Part shown: positions 1-8,743 of the stretch, piece after piece
Layout: each line of letters starts with the position of its first letter
How positions within the stretch are numbered: the stretch's first letter is position 1
NCBI RefSeq assembly: GCF_936916975.1
Contig: NZ_CAKZGO010000020.1
Span: 62,001-126,000 of the forward strand
Length of the DNA: 64,000 bases
DNA from: an uncultured Dongia sp.
GTDB lineage: Bacteria; Pseudomonadota; Alphaproteobacteria; Dongiales; Dongiaceae
Direction: 5' to 3'
Translations under genes and position numbers: made by a program
The notes under the pieces: model-generated
The model's database searches: none
Told to the model about the DNA's origin: nothing
What the model saw: the letters and a program-made list of their open reading frames with translations, nothing else

Positions 1-172
1 GCTGATGGAGCGGGCGCCACGGCGCCGTCAGTGGGCGCCGGCACGGCGCCGAAAGTGCCATGATGTCGGGCGCATGAGCTGAAGGCGGGACTTACGGACT
101 TGCCCAAATCGGCCGCTTCGGGCCATGCTGCACCTAGACGGCCGGCCGACCCGCCTTCGAGGAGTTTCTAAG

Positions 173-1390
173 ATGCCCCGCAGCAGATATCTACTACCAT
201 TGGGCGCCATCCTGGCACTCGCAATGCCGGGTGCGGCTTGGGCAGTGGGCGAGCCGGCCGGCGTGGCCGGCGCCGTTTCCGGTGCGGTCGGGCTCGTCTC
301 GCCGGCAAAGCAGATCGCCTCGCCGGTCGCGGTCAATTCAGGGGACGGCATCGTCATGGGCGATGGCCTCTCGACCGGTGCGGATTCGCGGCTGCAGGTC
401 ATGCTGCTGGATGAATCAGCCATTACCTTGGGACCGGATGCGCAGATCACCATCGATGAATTCGTCTATGACCCAGCCAACACCAACACGAACGCCTTGA
501 GCGCCAGCCTGGCCAAGGGCGCCTTCCGCCTGGTGACCGGCGCCATTGCGCGCCAGAACCCAGAAGGCACGGCGCTCACCTTGCCAAATGCGGTGTTGAC
601 CATCCGTGGCACCACCGTGATCGGCGCCTGTGCCGCCACCTGTTTCGTGGCCCTGGCCGGCAGCGGCGATGCCAACACCGCGGGCAAGAAGCCCAGCGAA
701 GTGACGCTGAAATCGCCTAAGAACGAAGTCGTGCTGAAGCGCACCGGCTATTATGTCGAGATCGGCGCCGACGGTGTCATCAGCGAGCCGCGCAAACTGA
801 CCGATGACATCGACGCAAAATTCGCCAGCCTGTTCGTACCCGTCACGGGAGCGGTGGGCTCACCGGGGAGTTTCCGGCCCGACGGCAGCAGCATCCTGGG
901 CCAGACCGGGCAGCCGACGCAGGACGGCAACCCGCTCGCCATCAACCAGCGCACCTTTGAGAACGCCGACCAGCTCGACGGCAACGACACGTTCGAGGTG
1001 ACCAGCAACCTGCCCTCCGCCAAGATCGACTATGCCAGCGGCGCCATCGGCTTCGCCGGTGGCTCGGGCGATGGCGATTACTACATCAACTACACGCTCG
1101 ACCTCGCCGCGCGCAGTTTCGACGGCAGCCTGACCATCGACCATCAGGACGAAGGCTTCGTCAGCACCATTCCGCTGGCCGCCAATCCCTATGCCGGCAG
1201 TCTCAGTCTGGTCGATTCGGGCTCGGTGCCCGGCGCCTTGCTATCCAGCGCCGCCAATCCCAATGCGGTCTTCAACCTTAACTACACGATCAGCCAGAGC
1301 GGCATCGACACCAGCTTCCAGTATGACGAAGACGGTCCGCTGACTGCTCCACCCTCCACCGGTTCCGGTGTCGCACCAGCCGTTCCCTAA
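173..1390 (+). CDS. Exported FecR-domain protein
   Basis: A 405-residue protein. I start it at the ATG at 173 because GGAG at 161-164 lies upstream and the next residues form a normal Sec signal peptide (basic MPRSR, a hydrophobic stretch to about residue 24, and an AWA cleavage-like site). Residues of about 40-160 look like a FecR domain: GDGIVMGDGLSTGADSRLQV, followed by a hydrophobic beta-rich run and LTIRGTT. The C-terminal half is Gly/Asn/Asp-rich and has no domain I recognise. There is no FecI sigma factor or TonB receptor nearby, so this is not a classic iron-signalling FecR; it belongs with stand-alone periplasmic or surface FecR-domain proteins. Function unknown. Confidence 0.8.
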   Translation: MPRSRYLLPLGAILALAMPGAAWAVGEPAGVAGAVSGAVGLVSPAKQIASPVAVNSGDGIVMGDGLSTGADSRLQVMLLDESAITLGPDAQITIDEFVYDPANTNTNALSASLAKGAFRLVTGAIARQNPEGTALTLPNAVLTIRGTTVIGACAATCFVALAGSGDANTAGKKPSEVTLKSPKNEVVLKRTGYYVEIGADGVISEPRKLTDDIDAKFASLFVPVTGAVGSPGSFRPDGSSILGQTGQPTQDGNPLAINQRTFENADQLDGNDTFEVTSNLPSAKIDYASGAIGFAGGSGDGDYYINYTLDLAARSFDGSLTIDHQDEGFVSTIPLAANPYAGSLSLVDSGSVPGALLSSAANPNAVFNLNYTISQSGIDTSFQYDEDGPLTAPPSTGSGVAPAVP

Positions 1391-1407
1391 AACAATCAGG
1401 ATTGATC

Positions 1408-3003
1408 ATGCGTGATTTCCACCAGCCCGGCCGCTCGGCCATCTATGCGAGCGACGGTGCCGCTGCGACCTCCCACCCGCTGGCCACTGCCGCCGCCCTC
1501 GAATGTTTGAAAGCCGGCGGCAACGCGATCGATGCCGCGATCACGGCGTCTGCCGTGCTGGCGGTGGTGGAACCCGCCATGACCGGCATCGGCGGTGATT
1601 GCTTCGTGCTGCTCTCCAAGGGCGGCAGCGACGACATCATCGCCTATAACGGCAATGGTGCTGCTCCCCTGAAGGCCGAGCCCGGCTATTTCCAGGAACG
1701 GGGCCTGACCGAGATCGCGCCCGATTCCGTGCATGCGGTCACCATTCCCGGCGCCATCGAGGCCTGGTGCCGCCTGGCGGCCGATCACGGCACCTACGGC
1801 ATCGACCGCCTGCTGCGTCCGGCCATCCATTATGCCGAGGCAGGCTTCCCGGTGGCCCCCCGCGTCGCCCATGACTGGGTCCAGGAGGAAGAGAAGCTGC
1901 GGCGCGATCCGGCAGCGGCGGCCAGCTACCTCATCGGCGGCCAGGCGCCCAAGATCGGCGACAAGGTCCGTCTGCCTTTGCTGGCCCGGACCCTGCGCGA
2001 GATTGCGACCAAGGGTGCCGCCGGCTTCTACCAGGGCTGGGTGGCCGAAGACATGGCGTCGGCCATGGCGGCGCAGGGTGGTCTCCACACGCTGGAGGAC
2101 TTCGCGCGCCACAAGGGCGACTACGTGAAGCCGATTTCGACCACCTATCAGGACGTCAAATTGTGGGAATGCCCGCCTCCCGGACAGGGCCTCACAGCTC
2201 TGCAAATGCTTCGCATTCTCACAGAATTTGGCCTCGGAAAAGCCGGCTCGGATCCCCTCGGAGCGGACCGTTTTCACCTCCAATTGGAGGCCGCCAAACT
2301 CGCCTACCGCGAACGCAACGCCCACATCGCCGACCCCGCTTTCGCCAAGGTTTCGGTCGACGGCTTGCTGTCCGACTCTCATGCCAAAGCTTTGGCCGGG
2401 CTGATCAGGGCCGACAAAGCCCTCGATCTTGGCGCCGTCGGCCAGTTCCCCAAGCATCCAGACACCATCTATCTCACCGTCGTCGATCGCGATCGCAATG
2501 CCGTGAGCTTCATCAACTCGGTCTATTACGGCTTCGGCAGCGGCAGAATGGCCCCAAAATCCGGGATTCTGATGCAAAACCGCGGCGCCTGCTTCGTCAT
2601 TGATCCAAAACACCCCAATTGTATTGGGCCGGGGAAGCGGTCGATGCATACGATCATCCCGGCGATGGTGACCAAGGGCGGCAAGGCGGTGATGCCTTAT
2701 GGCGTGATGGGTGGGGATTACCAGCCGGTGGGGCAGGTGCATGTTCTGGGCAATATGCTGGATTACGGCATGGACCCGCAGGCGGCACTCGACGCCCCGC
2801 GCGCGTTTTATGATGAGGGGACGCTGTGGGTCGAAGCCGGCGTTCCGCAGAAGACGGTGGCTGCCCTCAGCGCCAGAGGTCACAACGTCCAGCCGGCGGT
2901 TGATCCGCTGGGGGGCGGTCAGGCGATCTGGATCGACTGGCAGCGCGGTGTCCTGATTGCGGGTTCCGACCCCCGCAAGGATGGCTGTGCCATGGGTTAC
3001 TAG
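1408..3003 (+). CDS. Gamma-glutamyltransferase family protein
   Basis: About 531 residues of the Ntn-hydrolase gamma-glutamyltransferase family, which cleaves or transfers gamma-glutamyl groups from glutathione-like substrates. The ATG at 1408 has AGG at 1398-1400; an in-frame TTG lies two codons upstream. N-terminal features are ATSHPLATAA and NAIDAAI, then GIGGDCFVL. The nucleophile region is about residue 353, DTIYLTVVDRDRNAVS, which aligns with the classic TTHYSVVD motif, so the threonine of DTIY is the predicted nucleophile and new N terminus after self-cleavage. I see no signal peptide, unlike periplasmic Ggt of E. coli, so a cytoplasmic enzyme is inferred. It starts 18 bases after the FecR gene stop. 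Confidence 0.9.
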   Translation: MRDFHQPGRSAIYASDGAAATSHPLATAAALECLKAGGNAIDAAITASAVLAVVEPAMTGIGGDCFVLLSKGGSDDIIAYNGNGAAPLKAEPGYFQERGLTEIAPDSVHAVTIPGAIEAWCRLAADHGTYGIDRLLRPAIHYAEAGFPVAPRVAHDWVQEEEKLRRDPAAAASYLIGGQAPKIGDKVRLPLLARTLREIATKGAAGFYQGWVAEDMASAMAAQGGLHTLEDFARHKGDYVKPISTTYQDVKLWECPPPGQGLTALQMLRILTEFGLGKAGSDPLGADRFHLQLEAAKLAYRERNAHIADPAFAKVSVDGLLSDSHAKALAGLIRADKALDLGAVGQFPKHPDTIYLTVVDRDRNAVSFINSVYYGFGSGRMAPKSGILMQNRGACFVIDPKHPNCIGPGKRSMHTIIPAMVTKGGKAVMPYGVMGGDYQPVGQVHVLGNMLDYGMDPQAALDAPRAFYDEGTLWVEAGVPQKTVAALSARGHNVQPAVDPLGGGQAIWIDWQRGVLIAGSDPRKDGCAMGY

Positions 3004-3004
3004 C

Positions 3005-3022
3005 GGATTCTCTAGCGAATCC
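3005..3022 (+). other. Small hairpin after the gamma-glutamyltransferase gene
   Basis: GGATTC (3005-3010) and GAATCC (3017-3022) form a perfect 6-bp inverted repeat with a 6-base loop, starting directly after the stop codon at 3001-3003. There is no T run, so it is at best a weak terminator or an mRNA 3'-end stabiliser. Confidence 0.35.
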
Positions 3023-3262
3023 AGCACGTTGCCGTGATTTCGGGAATTTTACTTTGCATTTGCGGTAAGCCTGTGTCAGCTTTGGGGCAGGCCAGGGGTC
3101 ACTCTCGGCCTGATTTCGGGGATAATGTTAACCATTGTGAGGAATAATCCGGCGGAGCCGGATATTGGCGTGGAGATCGTGGGGACGATTCGCGCCGGTC
3201 TTACCTAGCAACGCGATTTGGCTTCCGGAGGCATTCCGGGCGCCTAGGGAGATTGGAAAGAT

Positions 3263-3829
3263 ATGTCATCACGTCACCAAACGGCCGGATCCTTGGGCCG
3301 TCGCTCATTTCTCGGTCTTGGATTGGCGGGCGCCAGCGCCCTCACCTTTCTACCCCGCGCCGTCATGGCGAAGACCACGTCGAACGACAGCCGTACCCTC
3401 GGCTTCTTCAACACCCATACCAATGAAATCCTGAAGGCCACCTATTGGCAGAACGGCGCCTATGACCGCGCCGCGATCGACGACATCAACTACATCCTGC
3501 GCGATCATCGCAGCGGCGAAGTCTATACGATGGACAAGAAGCTGCTCGATCTGCTGGTGGCCCTTCACCGCCGCGTCGACAGCAAGAAGCCGTTCGAAGT
3601 CATTTCCGGCTATCGCAGCCCAAAATCCAACGCGACCCTCGCCTCAGCCAGCAACGGTGTTGCCAAGCGCAGCATGCATATGGACGGCAAGGCGATCGAC
3701 ATTCGCCTGCGCGATGTAAAGCTGGCTGACCTGCGGCTCGATGCCCTGGCGATGAAGGCCGGCGGCGTCGGCTTCTATCCCAAATCGGATTTTGTGCATG
3801 TCGATACCGGGCGCGTGCGCCACTGGTAA
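3263..3829 (+). CDS. Tat-exported DUF882 protein (YcbK/peptidase M15-like)
   Basis: 188 residues. The N terminus has a twin-arginine signal (GRRSFLGLG followed by a hydrophobic stretch, then FLPRAVMA), so export folded to the periplasm is predicted. The mature part matches DUF882/YcbK: FFNTHTNE, LVALHRRVDSKKPFEVISGYRS, then SMHMDGKAIDIRL and GGVGFYPKSDFVHVDTGRVRHW. The His/Asp/His set (MHMDGKAID and FVHVD) fits the zinc site of M15-type LD-carboxypeptidase or endopeptidase folds, so a role in peptidoglycan remodelling is likely. The ATG at 3263 follows a GGAAAG ribosome site. The gene stands alone and is followed by a strong terminator. Confidence 0.9.
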   Translation: MSSRHQTAGSLGRRSFLGLGLAGASALTFLPRAVMAKTTSNDSRTLGFFNTHTNEILKATYWQNGAYDRAAIDDINYILRDHRSGEVYTMDKKLLDLLVALHRRVDSKKPFEVISGYRSPKSNATLASASNGVAKRSMHMDGKAIDIRLRDVKLADLRLDALAMKAGGVGFYPKSDFVHVDTGRVRHW

Positions 3830-3862
3830 AGCTGCCAAAATCCTTTTTCCTCGACTTGAGCA

Positions 3863-3898
3863 GGCCCGCGCCACATCATTGGCGCGGGCCTTTCGTTT
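3863..3898 (+). terminator. Rho-independent terminator after the DUF882 gene
   Basis: A perfect 10-bp GC-rich stem (GGCCCGCGCC at 3863-3872, GGCGCGGGCC at 3881-3890) with an 8-base loop is followed by TTTCGTTT at 3891-3898. It lies 33 bases past the stop codon of the DUF882 gene. Confidence 0.8.
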
Positions 3899-3913
3899 GG
3901 GCGAGGACAGATC

Positions 3914-4729
3914 ATGGCAGACGACCTTGAAGAGCTTCGAGCACGCGTGGCGGCAGCGCGCGATCGTTTGACCAGCGACGTCGATTTCGCGCAGAAGGTC
4001 GAACTGCGCCTCAATGACCTGGCCCGCATCGTCGAAGGGTCGCTGGCACGGCAAAGCGCCGAGCTCGATGCAGCGCAGGCGCGTATCGCCACCCTCGACG
4101 TGGATCTCGAACGCGCGTTGGCGCGGGCCGAACAGGCCGCCGGCGATGCTGCCCGCAGCGATCGCCTGGCCAAGGAGAATGGCGATCTCAAGACCATGGT
4201 GATGACGCTCCTCGAAGTGATCGAAGGGCGGCAGAAATCCTCGCTTGCCACCGTCATGCAGAAGTTGGAGGAGAACGTCACCGCGCTGGTGATCACGGAA
4301 GCACTGCCGCTCGGGGTCGAGCTGGATGGGCCTGACGAGGTCGACACGCCTGGCGAGGTCGTCACGCCTGTCGAGGTCGACGTACCTGTCGAAGCCGACG
4401 CGCCGATTGAAACTGAAGCACCCGTCGAAGCTGAAGCACCCGCCGAACCTGAAACAGCGGTCGAACCCGAAGCATGGGACGAAATCCTGGAAACGCCGCC
4501 CACATCAGAGCCGGAGCAGAGCGAAGAAATTGCGCCGGCGGTCGATACGGAGCCCACGGAAGAGGTCGAGTTAGCGGAGCCGCAGGTGAATGCGGAAGAC
4601 GAGGCGATCGATGCTGCCCTCCGCGAGCCGGCGCCCAAAGCGCCGACGCCAGTCGAGGAGATCATCGAAGACCTGAGCGAGTTGGAGCTTTACGACGCCG
4701 CGGCGGAAGTGGTCGAGCCCGAGAAGTAA
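3914..4729 (+). CDS. Acidic coiled-coil protein with hexapeptide repeats
   Basis: 271 residues, not a family I recognise. Residues of about 3-125 look like a long helical coiled coil rich in Leu, Ala, Glu and Arg. From residue 142 to 189 the chain is built from eight copies of a six-residue unit of the form E-[VAPT]-[DEV]-x-P-x, coded by 18-bp repeats at 4337-4480. The remaining C terminus is very acidic. There is no signal peptide and no membrane segment. The ATG at 3914 follows GAGGA. The composition suggests an elongated cytoplasmic scaffold or a partner of a basic protein or membrane machine, but that is inference from composition only. Confidence 0.7.
   Translation: MADDLEELRARVAAARDRLTSDVDFAQKVELRLNDLARIVEGSLARQSAELDAAQARIATLDVDLERALARAEQAAGDAARSDRLAKENGDLKTMVMTLLEVIEGRQKSSLATVMQKLEENVTALVITEALPLGVELDGPDEVDTPGEVVTPVEVDVPVEADAPIETEAPVEAEAPAEPETAVEPEAWDEILETPPTSEPEQSEEIAPAVDTEPTEEVELAEPQVNAEDEAIDAALREPAPKAPTPVEEIIEDLSELELYDAAAEVVEPEK
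4337..4480 (+). repeat. 18-bp tandem repeat within a coding region (8 hexapeptide units)
   Basis: Eight degenerate 18-bp units code EVDTPG, EVVTPV, EVDVPV, EADAPI, ETEAPV, EAEAPA, EPETAV and EPEAWD. Identity between neighbouring units falls off toward the 3' end, as expected from slippage expansion followed by drift. Confidence 0.75.
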
Positions 4730-4987
4730 AGTCATTGTGGTGTAGAATAAAATGCCGAATGCACTGTCGTGCGGAAGCTTAGGACGCCGTCCGTCAGCGT
4801 TCCTCATGGCCTGAATCTCATACTTCCGGCCATGACGAACTGGCATACATTTTCGTCGCCAAACTGGCTCTTCCACAGGATCCTGTTTAAATCCAAATCT
4901 GTGCACTCAGTTGGAGCTTGGCTGAGGCCGTGCGTGCCTTTGTGAGGTGCCGCAGACATTGCTCTCCAGGATCATAAGAGGTCGCAG

Positions 4988-5638
4988 ATGTACGTTCCCC
5001 GTCATTTTGTGGAACCGCGTACTGAGGTTTTACATAATCTCATCAAGGAAAATCCGCTCGGTGTCCTGATCACCAATGGCGAAAGCGGCCTGGACGCGAA
5101 CCATATTCCGTTTGAACTGAGCAGTGACCAGGCGCCATTGGGCGTCTTGCATTGCCACGTCGCACGCGCAAACCCGGTGTGGCAGGACATCGCGACTGGA
5201 GATGAAGTCTTAGTCGTCTTCCGTGCCGCGCATGCCTACATCTCGCCAAATTGGTATCCAAGCAAACAAGAATTCCACAAGCAGGTCCCTACCTGGAATT
5301 ACATGGTTGCGCACGCACACGGGCGCGCCACGATCCGCGACGATGAGCGCTACGTCCGCACACTGGTTGCCCGGCTGACGCGGACACATGAGTCAAAGCA
5401 GCCAACTCCATGGAAGATGGGCGACAGTCCAAAGGAGTTCATTGACGCGATGGTCAAAGCCATCGTTGGTATCGAGATAGAGATCACCCGTCTGGTGGGC
5501 AAGTCAAAGCTCAGCCAGAACAAGGAAGAACGGGATATACGAAACGCCGGCGAGAAGCTGAATGAGAATGGCGAGCGTGTTCTTGGTGAAGCGATGCTCG
5601 TGGCCGCGGCCATCAAGACAGCGGGAAAGGCAGATTAG
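4988..5638 (+). CDS. PaiB-family FMN-binding protein, copy 1
   Basis: 216 residues matching the PaiB / FMN-binding negative transcriptional regulator family (split-barrel flavin fold). Recognisable stretches are MYVPRHF at the start, LDANHIPF, HCHVARANPVW, LVVFRAAHAYISPNWYPSK and VPTWNYMVAHAHG, followed by WKMGDSP and a C-terminal GIEIEITRLVGKSKLSQN. B. subtilis PaiB represses sporulation and protease genes, but most members have no proven target, so the regulatory role here is only a family label. An AGAGG ribosome site precedes the ATG. A second copy starts two bases after the stop. GC is clearly lower than in neighbouring genes (30 of 60 bases in 5221-5280 by hand count). Confidence 0.88.
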   Translation: MYVPRHFVEPRTEVLHNLIKENPLGVLITNGESGLDANHIPFELSSDQAPLGVLHCHVARANPVWQDIATGDEVLVVFRAAHAYISPNWYPSKQEFHKQVPTWNYMVAHAHGRATIRDDERYVRTLVARLTRTHESKQPTPWKMGDSPKEFIDAMVKAIVGIEIEITRLVGKSKLSQNKEERDIRNAGEKLNENGERVLGEAMLVAAAIKTAGKAD

Positions 5639-5640
5639 AT

Positions 5641-6285
5641 ATGTACGTTCCGGAGCATTTTGATGAATCGCGCGTTGAGGTTCTTCATGAGCTTATCGAC
5701 AAGAACGCGCTGGGCGTCTTGTTCACCCACGGCAAAAGCGGCCTCGATGCAAACCATCTTCCCTTCCACCTGAACAAGACGCAGGGGCAGTTTGGCACGC
5801 TCCAATGCCATGTCGCACGGCGGAACCCCCTATGGCAGGACATTGCCACTGGCGACGAAGTGCTCGTCGTGTTCCGAGCAGCCGATGCATATATCTCGCC
5901 CAACTGGTATCCGACCAAGCACGAGACGGGGAAACAAGTGCCGACCTGGAACTACATGGTCGCACACGCTTACGGACGAGCCACCATTCACGACGACGAA
6001 CGATATGTCCGTGCCATCGTCGCCCACCTCACAAGGAAGCACGAAGCCGCACAACCACAACCTTGGAAGATGGCGGACAGTCCCAGGGACTATATCGACA
6101 CTTTGGCGAAGGCGATCGTCGGCATCGAAATCCAGATTACGCGCCTGGTCGGCAAATCCAAGCTCGGTCAGGACGAGGTCTTGCGAGACGCTGCCGGCGC
6201 TGGCAAAGCGCTAGAGCAGCGGGGCGATGCAATGATAGGGGAAGCCATGTTGGCTGTCGCCGCTTCCAAATCGGATCGGATTTGA
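5641..6285 (+). CDS. PaiB-family FMN-binding protein, copy 2
   Basis: 214 residues, a close paralogue of the gene directly before it. Shared features include MYVP.HF, GLDANHLPFHL, QCHVARRNPLWQDIATGDEV, AYISPNWYP and VPTWNYMVAHAYGRATI. Nearly every motif is conserved in order and spacing, so this is a tandem duplication that has had time to diverge, mostly in the C-terminal 40 residues. The start is two bases after the previous stop with no strong ribosome site, so translation is probably coupled. Members of this fold dimerise, so a heterodimer with copy 1 is possible (inference). Confidence 0.88.
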   Translation: MYVPEHFDESRVEVLHELIDKNALGVLFTHGKSGLDANHLPFHLNKTQGQFGTLQCHVARRNPLWQDIATGDEVLVVFRAADAYISPNWYPTKHETGKQVPTWNYMVAHAYGRATIHDDERYVRAIVAHLTRKHEAAQPQPWKMADSPRDYIDTLAKAIVGIEIQITRLVGKSKLGQDEVLRDAAGAGKALEQRGDAMIGEAMLAVAASKSDRI

Positions 6286-6324
6286 CCTTGTGATCGCCAC
6301 CAACTGCCGTCGGTTGCCGGCTAT

Positions 6325-7005
6325 CTAGCAAGCCGTCAGAAGGGCGGTTTCAATGCGCGCAGCGGCAGACATTGCCTTCACTCCGGCAACGAACTCCTCA
6401 CTTGCCTGATGCAGCGCTTCAATCGGCATCGGACCAAGGCTCTCCAAGATGAACCACATTCTGCGCGCGCCAGGGTTCAGCCGCGTACGCACACCCTGCC
6501 GCCAGTTCCAACGGCGGCAGGTCACGCCTTGATCGTCGCGCCAAACAACTTCCCCACGATCGGGAGATTCTGTGATCGGGTTGCCATCCTTCATGGTGTC
6601 AAATGCCTCTGACCCGTCGGCAATGGTCAGTCTCGGCTGTCCGACATAGGCGTTCAGATTCTCTCCGCCAACAGGTACGGCATATCGCAGGCTAATGGCG
6701 TTGTAGAGATCGACGATCGGGTTCACGCGCGGCAGAGACCCATCGCGCAGGAACCGCTTGCGGAGGGCTTCCGCCGAACAGGGAGTCCGGTTCGGCTTGG
6801 CGCCGAACCTTTGAAAAACGACTGCCCAAGCAGCCATATGCTCCTGAGCCCAGCTCGGCTCATTCTGACCGACCGCACGATACGCGTCCGCCAGCGCCTT
6901 CTCGGCTATGGCCTCGATAAATGGCTCGCCAGCCTCGACAGTAATGCTCATCGCCCGAAAATCCGGCGCCAAGGCGGCAATGCGAGGGTCAATCGATGCA
7001 ATCAT
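6325..7005 (-). CDS. B3/B4 tRNA-binding-domain protein
   Basis: About 226 residues resembling the B3/B4 domain of the phenylalanyl-tRNA synthetase beta chain found as a free-standing protein. Diagnostic parts are AEALRKRFLRDGSLPRVNPIVDLYNAISLRYAVPVGGENL and the later VVWRDDQGVTCRRWNWRQG. Free-standing members are usually called tRNA-binding or editing-like proteins, but a substrate is seldom known. I prefer the ATG at 7005 because GGA lies eight bases upstream; 7014 is also possible. It is convergent with the PaiB pair and divergent from the MocR gene, so the regulator may control it through the shared intergenic region. Confidence 0.8.
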   Translation of the reverse strand: MIASIDPRIAALAPDFRAMSITVEAGEPFIEAIAEKALADAYRAVGQNEPSWAQEHMAAWAVVFQRFGAKPNRTPCSAEALRKRFLRDGSLPRVNPIVDLYNAISLRYAVPVGGENLNAYVGQPRLTIADGSEAFDTMKDGNPITESPDRGEVVWRDDQGVTCRRWNWRQGVRTRLNPGARRMWFILESLGPMPIEALHQASEEFVAGVKAMSAAARIETALLTAC

Positions 7006-7107
7006 GCCGAACATCCATACTGAAAAGAGTGCAAATTCTGCCGTGAAGCCACCAGGCATGAGCGAGGATCTCGGCTATCCACTTGGCATGCCCGCTTATT
7101 ACCGGCA

Positions 7108-7133
7108 AACTGGACTGTCATAAATATCCAGTT
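7108..7133. promoter_or_regulatory. Candidate MocR operator between divergent genes
   Basis: AACTGGA (7108-7114) and TCCAGTT (7127-7133) form a perfect 7-bp inverted repeat around an AT-rich 12-base spacer. It lies between the B3/B4-protein start and the MocR start at 7147. A further GTCCAG half-site overlaps the start of the regulator (7150-7155). Paired, spaced half-sites upstream of the regulator gene are usual for MocR/PdxR-type regulators. Confidence 0.5.
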
Positions 7134-7146
7134 ATGGGCATTCTTC

Positions 7147-8637
7147 ATGGTCCAGTCCAAAAAACCTCCGAAGATCGGCGTGTCATCAATGGGGGCACGG
7201 CAAATCTATGAAGCCCTGAAGGATCAGATCGTACGAGGGGTCTACGGGACGGATGGATTGCTGCCCTCCTCCCGCAGCCTTGCCGAGGAACTGAGCGTAT
7301 CCCGAACCACGGTAACGGTCGCATATGAGCAGTTGCTGGCAGAGGGCTTCATAGAGGTTCGTCAGGGGGCGAGGCCGCGCGTGTCGCCCACCGCAGTTGG
7401 CGATCGCAATCTAAAGAACGTCCACCGACAACATCCTGCCCATGTCTCAAGCTATGGTGAACGACTGAAGAGCATTCCCCTTCGTCCCACCGCACGCGGC
7501 CGCTTTGCGGTGGCGGATTTTCGCTATGGCGACTTGGCGCCGTCGGACTTCCCCATCCTCTCCTGGAAGCGAGCAGCCACCGCCGCAATGAGCCAGCGGC
7601 CTGAGCGGTTGGCATATGACGACCCAAGGGGCTCTCTACGATTGCGGACAGCTCTTCAAGGATATCTCTGGCGAGCACGAACGCTTCGCTGCGATCTCGA
7701 TCAGATCATTATCGTCAACGGATCGCAGCAAGGTCTTGATTTGTGCGCGAGGCTGCTCCTCGATCCAGGCGATCATTTCGTCGTCGAGAACCCTTGTTAT
7801 GCCATGGCCCGTCACATCTTCGCTGCGACGGGCGCCACCCCTATCTCGATTGGCGTCGACCAGGACGGGTTAAGGACGGAGGACCTCCCAGGCATAGTTG
7901 CCCGACTGGCCTATGTCACACCCTCCCATCAGTTCCCGCTGGGTGGTGTCATGACAATCGGACGGCGCCATCAATTGCTGGCTTGGGCACAACAATCCAA
8001 CGCATATGTTGTTGAGGACGATTACGACAGCGAGTATCGCTATGATATCGCGCCCGTCCCACCGCTTCACGGCCTGGACGACAAAGACAGGGTGATTTAC
8101 CTCGGGACGGTCTCCAAGACTTTGTCGCCGACAATGCGGATTGGCTATCTGGTGGTTCCCCCACAGCTACAGGACATAGTCACCACCGCGAAGCAACTCG
8201 TCGATAGACATACATCCATGTCCGACCAGACTGTGCTCGCCGCCATGATCGAAAGCGGCGTGTATGAAAGCCATGTACGGAAAATCCGGCGCCGCAACAA
8301 CGAGCGGAGAGAGACTCTTCTCAAACACCTTCATCAAGTGTTCGGCAGTGAAATCACTGTCGAGGGTGCGAACGCTGGGTTGCACGTCGTCATCTGGTTT
8401 CGCGAGGTGCCTTTGTCGGCGGAAGCCGTCCTGATTGGGAAGGCTCGAGAACTAGGTGTCGGCGTTCACTCCATTATGCCGCTCTACGACCCTGCCGTGG
8501 CTGAATCGTATCCCAGACACGTTGGTCTGGTCATTGGCTATGCTGCCTTGGATACGCGTCAGATTGAGCGCGGCGTTGCGCTCCTCAGGCAAGCGGTCGA
8601 TCAGGCTTCCGGCCATTTTGGCGCATCACCGAATTAG
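7147..8637 (+). CDS. MocR/PdxR-type regulator (GntR HTH fused to aminotransferase fold)
   Basis: 496 residues. The N-terminal winged helix (about 15-85) is GntR-like: IYEALKDQIVRGVYGTDGLLPSSRSLAEELSVSRTTVTVAYEQL. The rest is a fold-type I PLP aminotransferase: IIVNGSQQGLDLCARLLL, VVENPCYAMARHIF, VVEDDYDSEYRYD, and the PLP-lysine region LGTVSKTLSPTMRIGYLVVP. These regulators sense PLP or an amino-acid-like effector and usually control a divergent or nearby gene for vitamin B6, GABA, taurine or D-amino-acid metabolism. Here the candidates are the divergent B3/B4 gene and possibly the PaiB pair. Two stop-free alternative starts exist; I keep the ATG at 7147. Confidence 0.93.
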   Translation: MVQSKKPPKIGVSSMGARQIYEALKDQIVRGVYGTDGLLPSSRSLAEELSVSRTTVTVAYEQLLAEGFIEVRQGARPRVSPTAVGDRNLKNVHRQHPAHVSSYGERLKSIPLRPTARGRFAVADFRYGDLAPSDFPILSWKRAATAAMSQRPERLAYDDPRGSLRLRTALQGYLWRARTLRCDLDQIIIVNGSQQGLDLCARLLLDPGDHFVVENPCYAMARHIFAATGATPISIGVDQDGLRTEDLPGIVARLAYVTPSHQFPLGGVMTIGRRHQLLAWAQQSNAYVVEDDYDSEYRYDIAPVPPLHGLDDKDRVIYLGTVSKTLSPTMRIGYLVVPPQLQDIVTTAKQLVDRHTSMSDQTVLAAMIESGVYESHVRKIRRRNNERRETLLKHLHQVFGSEITVEGANAGLHVVIWFREVPLSAEAVLIGKARELGVGVHSIMPLYDPAVAESYPRHVGLVIGYAALDTRQIERGVALLRQAVDQASGHFGASPN

Positions 8638-8743
8638 AGCGCCGTAAGGAGAATAGCGAATTCAGAGCAAGGCGGGTTTGTTGCTTTGGTCACAATGGCG
8701 CAAGTGAGGCTCGCCTGACATGGCCGCCAACGACAGCAACGCT

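Noticed and set aside
11-51. Repeated GGCGCC blocks at the window start, able to pair in several ways.
   Set aside because: Could be the terminator of a gene outside the window, but there is no T run and the GC-rich pairing may be chance.
1396-3027. A long open frame opposite the gamma-glutamyltransferase gene.
   Set aside because: It is the antisense of a clear gene in high-GC DNA, has a composition typical of such shadows, and no domain.
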